Shown here: piece after piece, positions 6,386 to 9,243 of the stretch | Numbering within the stretch: the stretch's first letter is position 1 | Layout of the letters: every line of letters begins with the position of its first letter | From: BM707 sp041592975 | GTDB taxonomy: Bacteria > Desulfobacterota > Desulfuromonadia > Desulfuromonadales > UBA2294 | Direction of reading: 5' to 3' | Assembly: GCA_041592975.1 (NCBI GenBank) | Contig: JBFHOZ010000089.1 | Span: 1 to 9,243, forward strand | DNA: 9,243 nucleotides | Translations under genes and position numbers: made by a program | Notes under the pieces: model-generated | Told to the model about the DNA's origin: nothing | Database searches by the model: none | What the model saw: the letters and a program-made list of their open reading frames with translations, nothing else

Positions 6386-7426
6386 GGCGACCCCGTTGCG
6401 GCCGCTTTCCTTGACCGAGTACATCGCCTTGTCGGCAAGCCGGACCAGCTCGGTCTTGTTGTCGGCGTCGTCGGGGAAGGTGGCGACGCCGAAGCTGGCG
6501 GTGAGGTTGATCGGCGAGCCGTCGTCGGCCTTGAAGGGGTTGTTGCGGATGATGTCGAGCAGGTCCAGGGCCATCTTCATCGCGCCGTCCTTGTCGGTGG
6601 AGGGGAGCAGCATGACGAATTCGTCGCCGCCGTAACGGGCGGCGAGGTTGACCCGGCGGGTGTATTTTTTTACCAGTGAGCCGATTTCGCACAGGATGCG
6701 GCTGCCGACCAGGTGCCCGTGGGTGTCATTGACCAGCTTGAAGAAATCGAGATCGAAAAAGACCAGCGAAAGATTGTTCCGGTAGCGCCTGGCCCGCTCG
6801 ATCTCGTAGTCGATCAGTTCGCTGAAGTGACGCGAATTGTAAAGGGCGGTCAAATCGTCGGTGATGATCAGTTCGTTGATCTTTTCGAAGTAGAGAGCAT
6901 TCTCGATGGCGATGGCGACGTAGTCGGCGATGGTCTCGAGGATCGACAGGTCGTCTTCGGTGAAGGTGTTGGCGTCCTCGGTGTTGATCAGCTCGATGAC
7001 ACCGAGAACCCTGTTCTTGCTTTTCAGCGGCACGCAGATGACCGAACGGGTGCTGTAGGATGTCGCCTCGTCGACCTGTCGGGAAAACCGGGCGTCTTTC
7101 TTGACGTCGGTGATCAGCAGCGGTTCGCCGTGCTCGGCGACCCAGCCGGCGATCCCCTCCCCCTTCTTCAGCCGCAGCCCCTTGAGCCGTTCGGCGGCCG
7201 GGGAGACGGCGATCTCGAAGGTCATCTCCCGGGTGTTCTCGTCGACCAGGAGCAGCGACCAGATCTTCGAATGGAGCAGGATGCTGACCTTTTCCATGAC
7301 GACATTCAGCACATCCTCGCGGCTGAGTGTCGAGGTGAGGGCTTTGCCGATTTCGACGAGGGTCGCCAGTTCGTCATTGCGACGCTGGAGCGTGTCGAGG
7401 AGTTCCCTGTCGGCTTTGGCCATCAT
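6377..7426 (-). CDS. GAF-GGDEF nucleotide cyclase with Hypr-type (cyclic AMP-GMP) active-site Ser
   Basis: A 349-residue soluble protein. A short N-terminal helix (RELLDTLQRRNDELATL) leads into a GAF domain (about residues 20-178, with GEGIAGWVAEHGEPLLI and SVICVPLKSKNRVLGVIELIN) and then a GGDEF domain (about 185-347). The cyclase core is present: metal site FFDLDFFK (Asp225), Asn233 in NDTHGH, and GGDEF at 266-270. The residue that in diguanylate cyclases is the second guanine-recognition Asp (PleD Asp344, in the GHxxGD motif) is Ser242 here (GHLVGSRIL). This is the hallmark of Hypr GGDEF enzymes, which make 3',3'-cyclic AMP-GMP besides or instead of cyclic di-GMP. The feedback I-site RxxD is degenerate (RRVN, 257-260). 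The start is ATG 7426, 7 bases after AGGA; ATG 7423 follows directly. The GAF ligand is unknown. The gene is convergent with znuB (9-base overlap) and divergent from the flavoprotein gene. Confidence 0.92.
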   Translation of the reverse strand: MMAKADRELLDTLQRRNDELATLVEIGKALTSTLSREDVLNVVMEKVSILLHSKIWSLLLVDENTREMTFEIAVSPAAERLKGLRLKKGEGIAGWVAEHGEPLLITDVKKDARFSRQVDEATSYSTRSVICVPLKSKNRVLGVIELINTEDANTFTEDDLSILETIADYVAIAIENALYFEKINELIITDDLTALYNSRHFSELIDYEIERARRYRNNLSLVFFDLDFFKLVNDTHGHLVGSRILCEIGSLVKKYTRRVNLAARYGGDEFVMLLPSTDKDGAMKMALDLLDIIRNNPFKADDGSPINLTASFGVATFPDDADNKTELVRLADKAMYSVKESGRNGVASA

Positions 7427-7575
7427 GATCTTTTCCTGTTCAGGCAAGAAGAGAGATGGTGTAACATGCAGTAAATTCGTTAATATTACAGCAATTCCAA
7501 GAGCTTTGCGAGGAAAAACAGCCGGATTTACCCTATCTGATAAACAGGGGCATCGGCATTTTCGGGGATGCAGAG
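7427..7575. promoter_or_regulatory. Divergent promoter region between the GGDEF gene and the flavoprotein gene
   Basis: A 149-base gap holding both 5' ends. Its middle (about 7460-7500) is AT-rich against a GC-rich window. It contains the palindrome TAATATTA (7481-7488) inside a wider inverted repeat (TGTAA 7460-7464 with TTACA 7486-7490). I find no convincing -35/-10 pair on either strand and no GEMM-like riboswitch. Assigning promoters here rests on gene geometry and base composition. Confidence 0.45.
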
Positions 7576-8157
7576 ATGAACGTAATCGCATTCAATGGCA
7601 GCGCCCGTCGGAAAGGGAACACCAGCATCCTGATCAACACGGCCTTCAGGGCGCTGGCGGAGGCCGGCATCGAGACGGCGGAATACCCCCTGGCCGGCAG
7701 CCGCATCCGCGGCTGTATCGCCTGCTACAAATGCTTTGAAAACAGGGACAGGAGATGTGTCGTCACCGACGACATCGCCAACGACTGTATCGAGAAGATG
7801 CTCGCTGCCGATGGCATCATCCTCGCCTCCCCGACCTATTTCGCCGACATGACGGCGGAGATGAAGGCCCTGATCGATCGCAGCGGCATGGTCGCCAGGG
7901 CCAACGACAACATGTTCCGGCGCAAGGTCGGAGCGGCCATTGTCGCCGTCCGGCGCGGCGGGGCGATCAACGTCTTCGATTCTCTCAACCATTTCTTCCT
8001 GATCGGCGAAATGATCGTTCCGGGCTCGATCTACTGGAACATCGGCATCGGCCGGGACATCGGCGATGTCGAGCAGGACGAGGAGGGGCTGCGGACGATG
8101 GAGGTTCTCGGCGCCAACATGGCCTGGTTGCTGAAGTGTCTTGACGGGAAAAGCTGA
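7576..8157 (+). CDS. Flavodoxin-fold NAD(P)H-dependent oxidoreductase, iron-sulfur flavoprotein-like
   Basis: A 193-residue protein of the NADPH-dependent FMN reductase / iron-sulfur flavoprotein (Isf) superfamily. The N-terminal strand and loop, NGSARRKGNTS (residues 7-17), is the FMN phosphate-binding loop; ASPTYFADMTAEMKALIDR (84-102) is the second flavin-contacting segment. Between them lies a cysteine cluster, C47-x2-C50-x2-C53-x7-C61 (GCIACYKC...RRC). This fits the compact CX2CX2CX4-7C motif of Isf proteins, which bind FMN and a 4Fe-4S cluster and pass electrons. The start is ATG 7576 with GGGGA 7 bases upstream. It stands alone: the GGDEF gene is divergent and a strong hairpin lies 48 bases after the stop. 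The physiological electron donor and acceptor are unknown. Some relatives with only part of the cluster are plain FMN reductases, so cluster binding is likely but not proven. Confidence 0.88.
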   Translation: MNVIAFNGSARRKGNTSILINTAFRALAEAGIETAEYPLAGSRIRGCIACYKCFENRDRRCVVTDDIANDCIEKMLAADGIILASPTYFADMTAEMKALIDRSGMVARANDNMFRRKVGAAIVAVRRGGAINVFDSLNHFFLIGEMIVPGSIYWNIGIGRDIGDVEQDEEGLRTMEVLGANMAWLLKCLDGKS

Positions 8158-8205
8158 CTGTACAGATGCACAGGGCGCATTTGAGCGTTCGGCATCAAAA
8201 ATATA

Positions 8206-8238
8206 CGGGTCGCCACGTGGTTGCGGGCGACCCGTTTT
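8206..8238 (+). terminator. Rho-independent terminator after the flavoprotein gene
   Basis: A perfect 9-bp stem, CGGGTCGCC (8206-8214) with GGCGACCCG (8226-8234), and an 11-base loop, followed by TTTTGCTATCTT. On the other strand the hairpin is followed by TATATTTTTG, so it could stop transcription from both sides. Confidence 0.75.
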
Positions 8239-8293
8239 GCTATCTTAGGCTCAACAAACTTCTTCCTTCCAACCCGAACGCCTCATTTTACTT

Positions 8294-8336
8294 GGCGCGC
8301 TTAGCAGATCCCTCCACTGCGGCGCGTCTTTTTTTT
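8294..8336 (+). terminator. Second terminator-like hairpin with an 8-T tract
   Basis: GGCGCGC (8294-8300) pairs with GCGCGTC (8322-8328, one G-U pair). After an internal loop, GCAG (8304-8307) pairs with CTGC (8317-8320) around a 9-base loop. Eight Ts (8329-8336) follow directly. It reads as an intrinsic terminator on the plus strand, yet no coding gene ends between it and the terminator at 8206-8238. It is either a backup for read-through or the end of a small untranslated transcript. Confidence 0.6.
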
Positions 8337-8530
8337 GTTTGAAAACAGGTGGCGGGACCCAGGTTTCGGGAAACGGAGGCATTCAAAGCCGGAATGAAGG
8401 CGGTCACCGCCCGTTCGCCTCGGGGCGAACGTCGAAAACGAAACAGGGCGCTTCCGGTGTACTTCGGGAAGCGTCCTGTTTCGTTCCTGGTTAATTTGCA
8501 CACGACGTGCGGGGCCGCGCCCCCACGGCT
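8337..8530. other. Non-coding run of tandem hairpins
   Basis: No credible gene lies here; the short open frames are by-products of the palindromes. Perfect or near-perfect stems follow one another: 8363-8366/8371-8374, 8380-8384/8392-8396, 8399-8403/8407-8411, 8412-8419/8424-8431 (8 bp, loop TCGG), 8437-8455/8467-8485 (19 bp), 8498-8501/8507-8510 and 8511-8515/8519-8523. Stems three and four abut with no spacer, as do the last two. It could be a structured RNA, a REP-like dispersed repeat, or a terminator cluster; the sequence alone does not decide. Confidence 0.5.
8437..8485. repeat. Long hairpin with a 19-bp stem
   Basis: Bases 8437-8455 (AACGAAACAGGGCGCTTCC) pair with 8467-8485 (GGAAGCGTCCTGTTTCGTT) throughout, with a single G-T wobble and an 11-base loop. 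This is far longer than expected by chance. Read on the minus strand the hairpin runs into TTTCGTTTTC, so it could also terminate read-through from the protease gene, though the T-tract is poor. Confidence 0.8.
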
Positions 8531-8565
8531 AAAAATAAGGGGACAGGCTTGAATCCTCCCCCCTT
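8531..8565 (-). terminator. Rho-independent terminator of the DegP-type protease gene
   Basis: Read on the minus strand, AAGGGG (8565-8560) pairs with CCCCTT (8542-8537), with an inner AGG/CCT pairing, and is followed by ATTTTT (8536-8531). It starts 18 bases after the protease stop codon, the usual place for an intrinsic terminator. An alternative hairpin, GAATCC (8574-8569) with GGATTC (8556-8551), would compete with it. Confidence 0.65.
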
Positions 8566-8583
8566 GTTGGATTCTCTCTCATC

Positions 8584-9243
8584 CTACTTCTTGACCGTCG
8601 TGTAGAACAGGCTCGATCCCCGCTGGACGAGCAGCCGCAGGACCTTCCCTTTCTTCGCCTTGCCGGCCAGTTCCCGGAACTCCTCGACCGTCTTGATCGC
8701 CTTGCCGTCGATTTCGACGATCACGTCTCCGGGTCGCAGGTTGGCGTCGGCCGCCGGGCCGTCCGGGCTGATGGCGGTGACGAGGACGCCTTCGGTCGCG
8801 TCGAGAGAGTAGCGTTCGGCCAGCTCCCGGGTGATCTCCTGCACCTTCAGGCCGAGGCCGTCGTCTCCGGTCGCCGGGCCGACGGGCGCATCATCATCCA
8901 TCTTGCCGATGGTGACGTCGAGGAGCAGCTTCCTGCCGTCGCGGAAAACCTCGACCCCGACCTTCTTGCCGACCGGTGCGGCTGCCACCAGTCGCGGCAG
9001 GTCGCGAAGCTCTTCGACCTTGCTGCCGTCGAAGGAGAGGATGATGTCGCCCCGCTTGATGCCGGCCTTTTCGGCCGGAGAACCGGCGACGACTTCGGCG
9101 ACCAGGGCGCCGTCCTTCGACTTGAGTCCGAACGATTCGGCCAGCTCGTCGGAGATGTCCTGAACCGAAACCCCGAGCCAGCCGCGGGTGACATGGCCGG
9201 TCTCCTTCAGCTGGTCGATAACGGCCCTGGCCATGTTGACCGG
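8584..9243 (-). CDS. degP: DegP/HtrA-type periplasmic serine protease, C-terminal two-PDZ part (5' end outside window)
   Basis: Frame entering from the right edge and ending at TAG 8586-8584; about 219 residues are visible. The fragment begins PVNMARAVIDQLKETG, the helix that closes the trypsin-like domain in DegP/DegQ/MucD. PDZ1 follows (from RGWLGVSVQDIS, through ALVAEVVAGSPAEKAGIKRGDIIL, to about residue 105), then an acidic linker and PDZ2 (from LGLKVQEITRELAERYSL, through GPAADANLRPGDVIVEIDGK, to the C-terminus). By family knowledge it degrades or refolds damaged envelope proteins, and PDZ1 binds the C-termini of substrates. The catalytic His-Asp-Ser triad and signal peptide lie outside the window, so activity cannot be confirmed, and DegP cannot be told from DegQ or MucD. 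The in-frame ATG at 9234 is internal, not a start. Confidence 0.92.
   Translation of the reverse strand, partial: PVNMARAVIDQLKETGHVTRGWLGVSVQDISDELAESFGLKSKDGALVAEVVAGSPAEKAGIKRGDIILSFDGSKVEELRDLPRLVAAAPVGKKVGVEVFRDGRKLLLDVTIGKMDDDAPVGPATGDDGLGLKVQEITRELAERYSLDATEGVLVTAISPDGPAADANLRPGDVIVEIDGKAIKTVEEFRELAGKAKKGKVLRLLVQRGSSLFYTTVKK

Noticed and set aside
6713..7474. Plus-strand frame of 253 codons antisense to the GGDEF gene
   Set aside because: Its Asp/Gly/Val-rich translation matches no family I know and lies wholly opposite a well-supported GAF-GGDEF gene.
7427..7591. 55-codon N-terminal extension of the GGDEF frame up to 7591
   Set aside because: A good ribosome site (AGGA, 7 bases before ATG 7426) fits the shorter protein, the extension runs through the AT-rich promoter region and into the start of the divergent gene, and its translation has no domain character.
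8165..8182. GCACAGGGC near 8168, reminiscent of the opening of a GEMM (cyclic di-GMP/cyclic AMP-GMP) riboswitch
   Set aside because: The rest of the GEMM core (the GGGACGCAAAGCC-like segment and second helix) is absent, and the site is downstream of a gene, not before one.
8349..8552. Plus-strand 67-codon frame and two minus-strand frames around 8288-8503
   Set aside because: They lie across the palindromes, which is why both strands give look-alike peptides; no ribosome site or family match, so treated as non-coding.
8525..8556. Sequence around AATAAGGGGACAGGCTTGAA, resembling repeats seen near REP-associated transposases
   Set aside because: No transposase gene is nearby and the same bases make a sensible terminator for the protease gene; the likeness alone is too weak for a mobile-element call.

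Overview
This GC-rich window looks like ordinary chromosome from a Gram-negative bacterium: periplasmic binding proteins, a DegP-type periplasmic protease and a zinc ABC importer are all encoded. The diguanylate-cyclase-like protein has a sequence style (FFDLDFFK, and HLVGS in place of the usual HxxGD) that I associate with Desulfuromonadota such as Geobacter and Desulfuromonas. That placement is an inference from protein style, not from a marker gene. No rRNA, tRNA, CRISPR array, insertion sequence or phage gene is visible.

Layout. (1) Positions 1-2533, plus strand: a TRAP transporter operon of the TakP/mannitol-chloroaromatic type, with the 3' end of the substrate-binding protein, the small permease DctQ and the large permease DctM. 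Both intercistronic gaps hold inverted repeats. (2) Positions 2603-6385: a zinc-uptake locus. znuA runs leftward and is followed, with a 4-base stop/start overlap, by an MFS transporter; znuC-znuB run rightward from a 55-base divergent region. (3) Positions 6377-7426, minus strand: a GAF-GGDEF cyclase whose gene overlaps the end of znuB tail to tail by 9 bases. (4) Positions 7576-8157, plus strand: a small flavodoxin-fold protein with a compact cysteine cluster like that of iron-sulfur flavoproteins. (5) Positions 8158-8583: a 426-base intergenic region with three terminator-like structures and a dense run of hairpins, including one with a 19-bp stem. (6) Positions 8584-9243, minus strand: the C-terminal two-PDZ half of a DegP/HtrA protease, cut by the window edge.

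How the genes work together. TRAP proteins P, Q and M form one Na+-coupled (family knowledge) importer of organic acids. ZnuA, ZnuC and ZnuB form one zinc importer, and the overlapping MFS gene is probably co-expressed with znuA. The cyclase stands out most. It keeps an intact GGDEF motif, but the base-recognition Asp of diguanylate cyclases is Ser (Ser242). That is the signature of the Hypr subclass that makes 3',3'-cyclic AMP-GMP, a messenger tied to extracellular electron transfer in Geobacter. I see no GEMM-type riboswitch for this messenger in the window.
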